DNA of 7,054 nt from UBA5216 sp040081205 (GTDB taxonomy: Bacteria > Pseudomonadota > Gammaproteobacteria > Burkholderiales > SG8-41): the NCBI GenBank assembly GCA_040081205.1, contig JBEBHE010000251.1:1-7054 (forward strand). The letters run 5' to 3'. Numbering within the stretch: position 1 is the first letter of the stretch; each line of letters begins with the position of its first letter. Under the pieces are notes generated by a model, which had not been told where the DNA came from, did not search any database, and saw nothing but the letters and a program-made list of their open reading frames with translations. Shown one piece after another: positions 1 to 5,836 of this stretch. The position numbers and the translations under genes are program-made.

Positions 1-1132
1 TGTGTATCCACGACACAAACTGGCGGCCGCCGCCGATCACCGAACCCGCGCCGAGTTTCAAACCGAGCAGCAGCGGCGGGAACGAGCCGCCGCTGCGCCC
101 CATTACCAGGCCGAAGCGCAGCGCGACGTAGCGGATGCCGAGCGCAGCACACGTCTCGGCGCGCGCTTCCCAGCGATGGCACAGTTCGCTGGCAAAATCG
201 CCCGCTGTTGCGGTTGATTGCTCGTCAATGTTGGTCGCGCTCTGCCCGTAGTAGCCGATGGCCGACGCCTGTATCCACACGCGCGGACGCGTGATTGCGC
301 GCGCGGCGTAACGCAGCAAATCTTCGGTGGGCGCAAGACGGCTTTCGAGCAGCACGCGTTTACGCGCACGTGTCCACGGCGTGCCCACGACCGGTGCGCC
401 CGCGAGATTGATCACGACGTCAAAGGGTTCTGCTGCTGAAAGCGCAGCAGTGGCGTGTATGCAGCGCGCCGCGCCGCCGAATTGCAATGCGGCACGCGCC
501 GGATTACGTGCTACCAGCGTCACGTCGTGACCGCCGGCAATGAGCCGCCGTGTCAGCGCTGTACCGATGAAGCCGGTGCCGCCCGCAATCAGGAATCGCA
601 GATGCGGGCCACCCACGTCCAGCGGCGCAACCGGTTTGACGCGCGACAGCGTGCGCGCCGCCAGTGCGTCACGCACGCCGGAGAGTGTTACGCCGACTGC
701 CGCGAGCGTGAGAAACCACGATTTCCAGCCGTAATCCGCAGGCACGAGTTCGCTGGGCAACCGCCACCATGCCGGCGTTTGCAGCGCGAGCACCATGAAC
801 GCCGCGCCGCCGCCAATCGCCAGTAGCGTATGCAGCACGCGCTCACTTTGTGGCAATACACGCGTACGATCTTCGATCAGAAAATCGATCAGCGTCAGCA
901 CCACTTCAACCGCCACCAGCGCCCACAATGCCGTAATCCATCCGCCGCCGAACACAAACCATGCAAGCCCGGCGAAAATCACACCGTAGATGATCGAGCG
1001 CAGCGCGTGGATATAGAGTTCGCTGCGCGCGGAGGCTTGCGCCGGCAGCGCGACGGTCAGTTCGTGGTGATAAATCGTGTCGAATGCCCCCATCACGGCT
1101 TGCACGATGAGCAGGGTCAGCAACAGATCCAT
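1..1132 (-). CDS. Membrane-domain/TIGR01777 (YfcH-like) NAD(P)-dependent epimerase fusion, 3' end outside window
   Basis: Open frame of 377 visible residues running off the left edge, so the C-terminus is missing. Residues 1-160 are a hydrophobic region with about five possible membrane segments (near 2-17, 44-62, 66-83, 100-117 and 139-153). It carries conserved-looking polar motifs: DTIYHHEL (18-25), ELYIHALR (38-45) and EDRTRVLPQSERVLHT (87-102). From residue 178 an atypical short-chain dehydrogenase/epimerase fold begins. It has the nucleotide-binding loop GGTGFIG (184-190), then VINLAGAPV (240-248), ASAIGYYG (289-296) and FVSWIH (372-377), the last two being hallmarks of TIGR01777/YfcH/SDR39U1 proteins. 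No lysine stands four residues after either tyrosine of GYYG, so a classical YxxxK pair is not evident. The start follows AAGGA by seven bases and lies 22 bases after the DCC gene, so co-transcription is likely. Family substrates are unknown. The fold call is firm; the function is open. Confidence 0.9.
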   Translation of the reverse strand, partial: MDLLLTLLIVQAVMGAFDTIYHHELTVALPAQASARSELYIHALRSIIYGVIFAGLAWFVFGGGWITALWALVAVEVVLTLIDFLIEDRTRVLPQSERVLHTLLAIGGGAAFMVLALQTPAWWRLPSELVPADYGWKSWFLTLAAVGVTLSGVRDALAARTLSRVKPVAPLDVGGPHLRFLIAGGTGFIGTALTRRLIAGGHDVTLVARNPARAALQFGGAARCIHATAALSAAEPFDVVINLAGAPVVGTPWTRARKRVLLESRLAPTEDLLRYAARAITRPRVWIQASAIGYYGQSATNIDEQSTATAGDFASELCHRWEARAETCAALGIRYVALRFGLVMGRSGGSFPPLLLGLKLGAGSVIGGGRQFVSWIH

Positions 1133-1154
1133 GATTGATTCCTTAGAGGCGGGT

Positions 1155-1574
1155 TCAGCGTGGCGCGTTACACACGTTATCGGCACAGCGGCGCGCGCCC
1201 ACGAAAACGCCGAGCCGCGCGGAAACCGGCATGCGGTTGCGCGCGAACCACGCGTAGGCGAAATCAAACACGCGTGACAGCAACGGCCAGCCGGTGAAGG
1301 CGAGCATCCAGCCTCGACCGACCACACGGTAAATATGGCGTGTGGCCGCCATGCCGGTAAGCCACGCGCCATCCGGCAGCCGCACGTGCAGCAACGCGTT
1401 CAGGTCGTCAACGCTCATCGGCCAAGCATGCTCGTCGTATTCGGCTACTGCGATGTCGATCAGATCAAGCCGGCCCGCGCGATCCCAGCGCCGCAGAATT
1501 TTCATTTCAGCGTTGCATAGCGGGCACGCGCCGTCGTAAAAGACTTTTGTATTTGTATCGTTGATCGCTTGCAT
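1155..1574 (-). CDS. DCC/DUF393 family thiol-disulfide oxidoreductase-like protein
   Basis: A 139-residue protein, normal length for the DCC (DUF393) family. The N-terminal signature VFYDGACPLC (11-20) gives the family its name (Asp14, Cys17, Cys20) and resembles a thioredoxin-like CxxC redox site. The middle section has WLTGMAATRHIYRVVG and the C-terminal part has aromatic stretches such as FDFAYAWFARNR, as is usual in this family. The frame is open further upstream, but that extension would run into the desaturase gene. The ATG at 1574 is preferred because it sits just before the conserved domain and follows GAAGAGG at a good distance. There is no signal peptide, so it is probably cytoplasmic or membrane-associated. 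The gene lies 68 bases after the desaturase and 22 bases before the TIGR01777 gene. Members are predicted oxidoreductases, but no substrate is established and none can be inferred here. Confidence 0.9.
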   Translation of the reverse strand: MQAINDTNTKVFYDGACPLCNAEMKILRRWDRAGRLDLIDIAVAEYDEHAWPMSVDDLNALLHVRLPDGAWLTGMAATRHIYRVVGRGWMLAFTGWPLLSRVFDFAYAWFARNRMPVSARLGVFVGARRCADNVCNAPR

Positions 1575-1596
1575 GTCAGCCTCTTCTATTTTTCTG

Positions 1597-1616
1597 ATTT
1601 CGGTAAACACAGAAAT
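1597..1616 (-). promoter_or_regulatory. Possible second operator for the GbsR-type regulator, inside the operon
   Basis: The 68-base gap between desaturase and DCC genes contains, on the plus strand, ATTTC, seven unshared bases, then ACAGAAAT. The same arrangement with the same spacing occurs at 3195-3214 over the predicted promoter of the operon. The surrounding dyad TTTCTG (1591-1596) / CAGAAA (1610-1615) adds symmetry, with a 13-base centre. No convincing -35/-10 pair was found beside it, so it might tune internal transcription, assist looping, or be a chance match. That it is a regulatory site is inference from the shared pattern only. Confidence 0.35.
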
Positions 1617-1642
1617 CGTTGGGCAAAAAAAGAGAACAGAGA

Positions 1643-2596
1643 TCATGTGATGAATGTCCGGCATAAAGCGCACGGCTCGGTGTTTGCGCATGCAGGTAAT
1701 GCCTTGAGTTCTGCGCGCGCCGGCATGTCTTGGGGTAGCCTGACATTCCACACTAATCCCAAGGACTTGAGTGCGCACAGTACCCACCAGCCCGGATCAC
1801 ACTGTCCTGGCAGCAGCCCCAGCTTTGCGGAACCGGGGTAAGCGTGATGGTTGTTGTGCCATGATTCGCCCATGGTGATGAGGCTTGTGAACTGCACATT
1901 ATGTCCTTGCACGGCCGCGCCCTCGACATGCCATTCCCGAGTTCCCCGGTTGTGCGCAAACCAACCGATTAGCCAGTGGCCGGTTACTGACATAGCCACG
2001 CGCGCGCAAATACCCCAGATCACCCATGGCGCGCCACCAATGGCAAACAATACTATTGTCAGCGGCAACTGTTGCAACATCCAAGTGCGCTCCATAAACA
2101 CATAGATGCGATCACTCGCGATGCGCGGCTCGAACTCATACTCCGGTGGGTATGCAAGGCGCAAATCGCAATGTAGTTGCTGCCAGCCGTCATCAAGAAA
2201 TTTTCCGCCGTTGCGCAAGTATGGATGGCAATGCCGCTGGCGCTGCGCCCAATCGCGCAAGTCATGCCCCTTAATCATGCCAAACGGGCCTGCCATGCCG
2301 ACGATTACGCCCAGATGCACGAAGAAGTATTCCATCCAGCGTGGGCATTCGTAGCTGTTGTGGATCAGGCGGCGATGCATGCCCAGAGAATGACCTAAGC
2401 ACAGTGTGGCGGCGGTACAGACCAGAAACACCAATATGTTTTGAAGTGAAAACGTGAGCGCGCCGCCAATGGCGGCCACCAGCGCGTGGCTCATGAGCCA
2501 TAGCGATTTCACTGGTGACCAAGTCACCACACCTTCATCCGGATTAGTGCGCGCGGAAACAACTTTAATGCGCGGGACTTCGCTATTGGTATCCAT
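1643..2596 (-). CDS. Membrane fatty-acid (acyl-CoA/acyl-lipid delta-9 type) desaturase
   Basis: A 317-residue integral-membrane di-iron desaturase, about the family's usual length. Such enzymes insert a cis double bond into a fatty acyl chain using O2 and reduced electron carriers. Histidine boxes are visible in order: GHSLGMHRRLIH (H69, H74, H79), HDLRDWAQRQRHCHP (H111, H122, H124) and ESWHNNHHAYPG (H247, H250, H251). Hydrophobic stretches lie near 32-68, 90-108 and 178-204, and a VTGHWLIGWFAHNRG segment lies between boxes two and three. Box two has HxH rather than the common HxxHH; RDWAQRQ..CH resembles my recollection of a proteobacterial subgroup. The C-terminus ends in a CX5CX2C tail (C303, C309, C312). 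The ATG at 2596 (MDTNSEVP) is chosen over an upstream start that would overlap the regulator gene; only AGG about nine bases upstream serves as a ribosome site, so coupling to the regulator 10 bases away is likely. Exact substrate and regiospecificity are not readable. Confidence 0.93.
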   Translation of the reverse strand: MDTNSEVPRIKVVSARTNPDEGVVTWSPVKSLWLMSHALVAAIGGALTFSLQNILVFLVCTAATLCLGHSLGMHRRLIHNSYECPRWMEYFFVHLGVIVGMAGPFGMIKGHDLRDWAQRQRHCHPYLRNGGKFLDDGWQQLHCDLRLAYPPEYEFEPRIASDRIYVFMERTWMLQQLPLTIVLFAIGGAPWVIWGICARVAMSVTGHWLIGWFAHNRGTREWHVEGAAVQGHNVQFTSLITMGESWHNNHHAYPGSAKLGLLPGQCDPGWWVLCALKSLGLVWNVRLPQDMPARAELKALPACANTEPCALCRTFIT

Positions 2597-2606
2597 GAGT
2601 GTTTGC

Positions 2607-3164
2607 CTATTTTTGCGTGGACGACGTTGCATCAGTCGTGGTACTACCGCCAATCAATCGCTGTATGCGACTGCCGAGTTTCATGATTTTCATCAGCGTT
2701 GCCGGATCAAGCCGCTGCATTTCGTCCACCCATGCACTGCTCACATCGAGAAAATCATGCACTTGCTGGATGCGCGCGCGGGTGGTGGCGCTTTCTTTGG
2801 AGAACGCCGGGTCCATCAGCGTGTTGCGCACCATGCTCAAGGTCGGATCAATTTCGCGGCGGCGGCGGCCTTGTGCGATCACGCGGAAAATATCCCAGAT
2901 GTCGTGCAGCGCTTCAAAGTGATCGCGCCGGTCGCCCATCACGTGCGCCACGCGCACCAGCCCCCAATCCATTAACTCCTTCAGCGACGTGCTGACGTTG
3001 GAACGCGCGATACTCAATGTTTCGCAAATTTCCTCGGCGTGCAGCGGCTGTTCAGCCAGATAAAGCAGCGCGTGGATTTGCCCGACGGTGCGGTTCACGC
3101 CCCAGCGCGAGCCCATCTCACCCCAGTGCAGCACAAACTTTTCGGCGATCGGTGTCAGTTGCAT
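2607..3164 (-). CDS. GbsR/MarR-family transcriptional regulator
   Basis: A 185-residue DNA-binding protein of the GbsR branch (COG1510) of the MarR superfamily. The N-terminal stretch HWGEMGSRWGVNRTVGQIHALLYL (13-36, with a GEMG.RWG core) is characteristic. The winged helix-turn-helix follows at about 42-70, with ARSNVSTSLKELMDWGLV as recognition helix and turn, and the wing is near GDRRDHFEA (77-85). The C-terminal half (REIDPTL, then a helical segment near 125-170) is the expected dimerisation region. A serine/threonine-rich tail ends the protein. The ATG at 3164 follows AAGGA at five bases. It is first in the operon, and a palindrome covers its own predicted transcription start, so it probably represses itself and the downstream desaturase genes. 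Known GbsR proteins respond to choline, but the family is broad and the ligand here is unknown. Confidence 0.93.
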   Translation of the reverse strand: MQLTPIAEKFVLHWGEMGSRWGVNRTVGQIHALLYLAEQPLHAEEICETLSIARSNVSTSLKELMDWGLVRVAHVMGDRRDHFEALHDIWDIFRVIAQGRRRREIDPTLSMVRNTLMDPAFSKESATTRARIQQVHDFLDVSSAWVDEMQRLDPATLMKIMKLGSRIQRLIGGSTTTDATSSTQK

Positions 3165-3189
3165 GATAATCCTTGGAAACCTTTATAAA

Positions 3190-3214
3190 CTGTAATTTCT
3201 GAAATTACAGAAAT
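3190..3214 (-). promoter_or_regulatory. Palindromic operator over the predicted +1 of the regulator operon
   Basis: CTGTAATTTC (3190-3199), a single T, then GAAATTACAG (3201-3210) is a perfect 10+1+10 inverted repeat. A second, overlapping dyad, ATTTCTG (3195-3201) and CAGAAAT (3208-3214), shares its bases with a centre shifted by 4.5 positions. The block starts inside the predicted -10 box (3213-3218) and extends through the likely transcription start near 3206. That is a position where a bound dimer would block RNA polymerase. The nearest DNA-binding protein is the GbsR-type regulator directly downstream, so binding by it is the simplest inference. Confidence 0.7.
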
Positions 3215-3241
3215 AATAGTTATAAGAGATGTTACTGTCAA
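3213..3241 (-). promoter_or_regulatory. Sigma-70 type promoter for the gbsR-desaturase-DCC-epimerase operon
   Basis: Read on the minus strand: -35 TTGACA (3241-3236, perfect consensus), a 17-base spacer, and -10 TATTAT (3218-3213, five of six). Start of transcription is expected near 3206, giving a leader of about 40 bases before the regulator ATG. Upstream of the -35 the DNA is strongly A/T-rich (about 3242-3300), which could act as an UP element. The operator palindrome overlaps the -10 and start site. A promoter this close to consensus implies strong basal activity held down by a repressor. Confidence 0.75.
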
Positions 3242-3310
3242 TAGGTGTATGTAAAATTATTAAGTATTTGTTTTTAAACAATTTATTTTAAAATAATAGT
3301 ATCGTTTTGT
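3215..3310. other. AT-rich intergenic spacer with all-A/T palindrome
   Basis: The spacer between the regulator operon and the lipoprotein gene is markedly A/T-rich against a GC-rich background. It includes a perfect 14-base palindrome TTATTTTAAAATAA (3283-3296). The plus-strand promoter of the lipoprotein gene probably lies here: TAAAAT (3289-3294) and TTGTTT (3268-3273) are candidate boxes. Base composition makes many such matches expected, and their spacing to each other is poor, so no single promoter is claimed. No ORF is evident. Confidence 0.45.
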
Positions 3311-3373
3311 TTGCCGTTCCAGCCCGCAGCGGGATATGATGGCCACCAATGTCCAACTTTTCAGAGTGCCCTC

Positions 3374-4165
3374 ATGATGAATTCGCCCGTGCCTTACCTC
3401 CGCTTGCGTGCCCGCTGGATCATGTTGCTGACGCTGTTTTCCCTGTTGATGGCCGGTTGTGCGGTTATATCAACGCAGGAGGACATTGCCGCGCTGATGA
3501 AAGAAGGCCAGGCGCTTTACCAGGCGAAGCGTTACGACGAAGCCATCGTCAAATTTCGCGCGGTAACCAGCAGCGATCCGGCGCACTGGGGCGCGTGGCT
3601 GTGGACTGCGCGTTCGTTCATCGCGAAAGGCAGTTGGGCCGACGCAATAGCTAACGCGCGCAAAGCGTTCGACACCGCGCCGCAAAGCGCGGAGGTGCTG
3701 CCGGTTTTTCTGGAAGCGTTGTTCGGCGGCGGCTCGCAGGCGCTGGCGGGCGGAAATTTTCTCGAGTCGATCAAATATTTCAGCGAATACCTCAAGTTGC
3801 AACCGGCGAACGCGCGCGCCTGGGCCGGCGTGGGCAAGGCTTATCTTGGCAACAAACAATTCGCCGACGCTTTGCAGGCGCTGCTGCGCGCGCTGGGCAC
3901 AACCGGCGTGGATCGCGGCGATGTCATCGGTACCCTATTGTCGGGCGGCGTGCAGGCGTTTAACCAGCGCGACTACGGCAATGCCATCACCCTGCTGCGC
4001 GAATATGTGAATCAGGATCAGCGCAATCTGCAGGCTTATCTCACGCTGGCAAAAGCCTACTGGGAATCAGGACAACGCGGCAGCGCGCTCGATGCGTTTC
4101 GTGATGTGCTGAGAGTCAGTCCGACGAATCCCGAAGCGCTGAAGTTTCTGCGGCAGATGATGTAG
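3374..4165 (+). CDS. TPR-repeat lipoprotein
   Basis: A 263-residue predicted lipoprotein. From the ATG at 3374 the N-terminus is a textbook type II signal peptide. Basic residues R10, R12 and R14 are followed by a hydrophobic core (16-26) and the lipobox LMAGC, with Cys29 as the acylated residue. No aspartate follows the Cys, so outer-membrane sorting is expected. The mature part is almost entirely tetratricopeptide-like helical repeats: about 41-69 (GQALYQAKRYDEAIVKF), 72-103, 107-145, 147-177, 190-220 and a clear final one containing LQAYLTLAKAYWESGQRGSAL. TPR proteins are protein-protein scaffolds; roles in envelope assembly or secretion are typical, but no partner is indicated by neighbours. 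An upstream in-frame start at 3311 would add residues before the signal peptide and is not preferred. An adjacent ATG at 3377 is an equivalent start. No strong ribosome site is visible. It is transcribed alone and converges on the amidase gene 44 bases away, with no convincing terminator between them. Confidence 0.88.
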   Translation: MMNSPVPYLRLRARWIMLLTLFSLLMAGCAVISTQEDIAALMKEGQALYQAKRYDEAIVKFRAVTSSDPAHWGAWLWTARSFIAKGSWADAIANARKAFDTAPQSAEVLPVFLEALFGGGSQALAGGNFLESIKYFSEYLKLQPANARAWAGVGKAYLGNKQFADALQALLRALGTTGVDRGDVIGTLLSGGVQAFNQRDYGNAITLLREYVNQDQRNLQAYLTLAKAYWESGQRGSALDAFRDVLRVSPTNPEALKFLRQMM

Positions 4166-4209
4166 GAATCCACGAGCGACCCGCCGCCACGGACGGCAGC
4201 AACGCGACG

Positions 4210-5499
4210 TTACATCAGCTTGCGCAGCAAATACTCGGCACACAGAAGCGTGCTCCGATCAGCGCCGATCGGGCCAACTACCTGCAAACCCACCGGCAAA
4301 CCATTCGGTCCCTGCGTGAACGGCAGGTGCACGCAGGGCGTATGCAATACCGTCCACATCCGGTTGAACAGGGGATCGCCGGTGCCATGCAGCCCGCGCG
4401 GCGCTTCGCCGACAGTGCTGGGCGTCAGTAACACATCGGTGCGTGAGAACAGTTCCGCCGTCATACGGCGGCCATTGCGTGCCAGGGTGATCGCTGCATC
4501 GTAACGCTCGCGCGGTAATGCCAGGCCGGCAGCGATTAAATCCTGCAACTTTTGCGACAGGTGCGCGCGATGGGCGTGCCACTCATAGGCGAGCGAGCGC
4601 GCCATTTCGTAGGTCATGATGTCCATCTGCGCCTGCGCCATGCCAGCGAAATTCGGCGGTAAATCGACGTCGATCAGTGTGACGCCTGCCGCGCCCAGCT
4701 TGCTGATCGCCAGCGCCATGGCGGCTTGCGTTTCAGGTTGCGCGCGCGGCCATTCAAAGGTGCGGCAAATGCCGACGCGCGGCGCTGCCGAAAGCGGTTG
4801 TTCAATGACGAGGTCGTCACGTCCGCCGGCCGCCGCGGCGAAGAGCGCGGCATCGCGCACGGTACGCGCGAGCGTGCCCACGGTGTCCATCGCGTCGCTC
4901 AACAGTTTCGCGCCAACGCGGTTGATCAAACCGAAACTCGGTTTGTAGCCGACGATGCCGCAGAACGCCGCAGGACGTATCACCGATCCCGCCGTTTGCG
5001 TGCCGAACGCGAGCGGCACCATGTGATCGGCTACTGCTGCCGCTGAGCCGCTCGACGAACCGCCGGGCGTGTGCAAGGGGTTGTGCGGATTGGCGGTTTT
5101 GCCGGGCTGGAAATAAGCGAGTTCGGTGGTGACGGTTTTGCCCAGCACCACGGCGCCCGCCGCTCGCGCGAGTGCGACGCAGGACGCGTCCCACGCGGGC
5201 CGGTGATTTGCATAAATCGCCGAGCCGTAGGTTGCGGGCATGTCGCACGTGTCGATGAAATCCTTTACCGCGATGGGAATGCCGTACAACGGGCCGCGTG
5301 AACAGGAGGGCGCGGCATCGAGTTCACGCGCGCGCGCTATTGCGGCGCTGGCGTCCAGATGCGCCCACGCGCCGACGACGGGCTCGCGCGCCGTGATGCG
5401 TTCCAGGCAATCGCGCACCAATTGTTCGCTGGTGATGGTGCCAGCGGCGATTTGCTGGGCGGCTTCTGTGGCGCTAAGGCGGTTGAGCGTGGGCATCAT
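4210..5499 (-). CDS. Amidase-signature family hydrolase
   Basis: A 429-residue member of the amidase signature family, which hydrolyses C-N amide bonds to a carboxylic acid and ammonia or an amine. The Ser-cisSer-Lys triad is in place: Lys79 (IPIAVKDF), cis-Ser148 in TPGGSSSGSAAAVA, and nucleophile Ser172 in GTQTAGSVIRPA. The spacings of 69 and 24 residues match those I recall for malonamidase E2 (62/131/155). The GYKPSFGLI segment (184-192) and a C-terminal LPVGLQVVGP near 402-411 are also family-typical. There is no signal peptide in this frame, so it is cytoplasmic. GatA is less likely because no GatB or GatC genes are adjacent, but the substrate cannot be named. Two tandem ATGs (5499 and 5496) are possible starts, and neither has a Shine-Dalgarno sequence. 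Both overlap the TGA of a small upstream ORF, which suggests translational coupling. The gene is divergent from the Bug receptor/CoA-transferase pair. Confidence 0.92.
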   Translation of the reverse strand: MMPTLNRLSATEAAQQIAAGTITSEQLVRDCLERITAREPVVGAWAHLDASAAIARARELDAAPSCSRGPLYGIPIAVKDFIDTCDMPATYGSAIYANHRPAWDASCVALARAAGAVVLGKTVTTELAYFQPGKTANPHNPLHTPGGSSSGSAAAVADHMVPLAFGTQTAGSVIRPAAFCGIVGYKPSFGLINRVGAKLLSDAMDTVGTLARTVRDAALFAAAAGGRDDLVIEQPLSAAPRVGICRTFEWPRAQPETQAAMALAISKLGAAGVTLIDVDLPPNFAGMAQAQMDIMTYEMARSLAYEWHAHRAHLSQKLQDLIAAGLALPRERYDAAITLARNGRRMTAELFSRTDVLLTPSTVGEAPRGLHGTGDPLFNRMWTVLHTPCVHLPFTQGPNGLPVGLQVVGPIGADRSTLLCAEYLLRKLM

Positions 5500-5585
5500 A
5501 TAAGTATTTGTTTGTCAGCAAAAATTGCTGTTGCTACCGTGGCTACTGTTGCCAGCGTGACGTGTTTCAGGACAGCTAACCGCAT
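5496..5585 (-). CDS. Possible 29-residue leader peptide ORF upstream of amidase
   Basis: A short frame of 29 codons begins MRLAVLKHV, continues with an alanine/valine/threonine-rich hydrophobic run containing ATVATVATAIF, and ends DKQILI. Its ATG follows GAGGA with a five-base gap, a much better ribosome site than the amidase has. Its TGA (5498-5496) overlaps both candidate amidase ATGs (ATGA and TGATG arrangements), the pattern of translational coupling. The product looks like a signal peptide or a single membrane helix. It could be a real micropeptide, a coupling leader, or the remains of an export signal separated from the amidase by a frameshift. Being short, it could also arise by chance. 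Confidence 0.4.
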   Translation of the reverse strand: MRLAVLKHVTLATVATVATAIFADKQILI

Positions 5586-5836
5586 GGTTGTCCTCGTCTG
5601 GTTTCGTCCTTGTGCGATGACGGCACTGCGCTGGCGAAACACGCATTCCATATATTGTATACCCGCGCCGTGACGATTTTGCGTGAATGGCGCACCGCGG
5701 AAGTGTGTGCATCCATTGTAATGGCCACTCGCTGGCGGTATGATGATTTTTGGTTCGCATGGTCAGCGTGGAGGCACAAGCTGATTTTCCCGCGGATCGA
5801 ATTCCACCAATTTCCACATTGCGGCAAAGGGGCACG
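5586..5836. other. Divergent intergenic region between amidase leader and Bug receptor gene
   Basis: About 250 bases separate the amidase leader ORF from the receptor start. No protein-like frame was found. Near 5651-5662 an isolated A/T-rich patch reads TATATTGTATAC. On the minus strand this contains TATACAAT, which offers -10-like boxes for the amidase transcript, but no acceptable -35 lies at the right distance, so it could equally be an operator. A better plus-strand promoter is listed separately. No regulator gene sits next to this region. Confidence 0.4.
5716..5744 (+). promoter_or_regulatory. Candidate sigma-70 promoter for the Bug receptor/CoA-transferase pair
   Basis: The -35 candidate is TTGTAA (5716-5721, four of six consensus bases). 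The spacer is 17 bases, and the -10 is TATGAT (5739-5744, five of six). This predicts a start near 5751 and an untranslated leader of roughly 86 bases. The -35 lies within a 12-base imperfect palindrome, CCATT-GT-AATGG (5713-5724), which might be a regulator-binding site. The call rests only on box matches and spacing. Confidence 0.45.

Noticed and set aside
1575..1787. N-terminal extension of the DCC protein to an in-frame start at 1787
   Set aside because: It would overlap the end of the desaturase gene. The residues are not DCC-like, and a good ribosome site stands before the ATG at 1574.
2454..2975. Plus-strand open frame of 173 codons
   Set aside because: It lies antisense to the regulator and desaturase genes, both with clear family motifs, and has no family-like sequence of its own.
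4166..4209. Possible bidirectional terminator between the convergent lipoprotein and amidase genes
   Set aside because: Only a weak GCCG/CGGC pairing is present and there is no T-run on either strand. A factor-dependent end is possible but not visible.
3261..5513. A 13-base exact repeat, TAAGTATTTGTTT, at 3261-3273 and 5501-5513
   Set aside because: A single exact match of this length is roughly what chance allows in 7 kb. One copy lies in an A/T-rich spacer and the other within the leader ORF, with no shared flanks or symmetry.
5750..5836. Earlier in-frame start of the Bug receptor gene
   Set aside because: It would bury the signal peptide 29 residues inside the protein. The ATG at 5837 has a strong ribosome site and gives a normal export signal.
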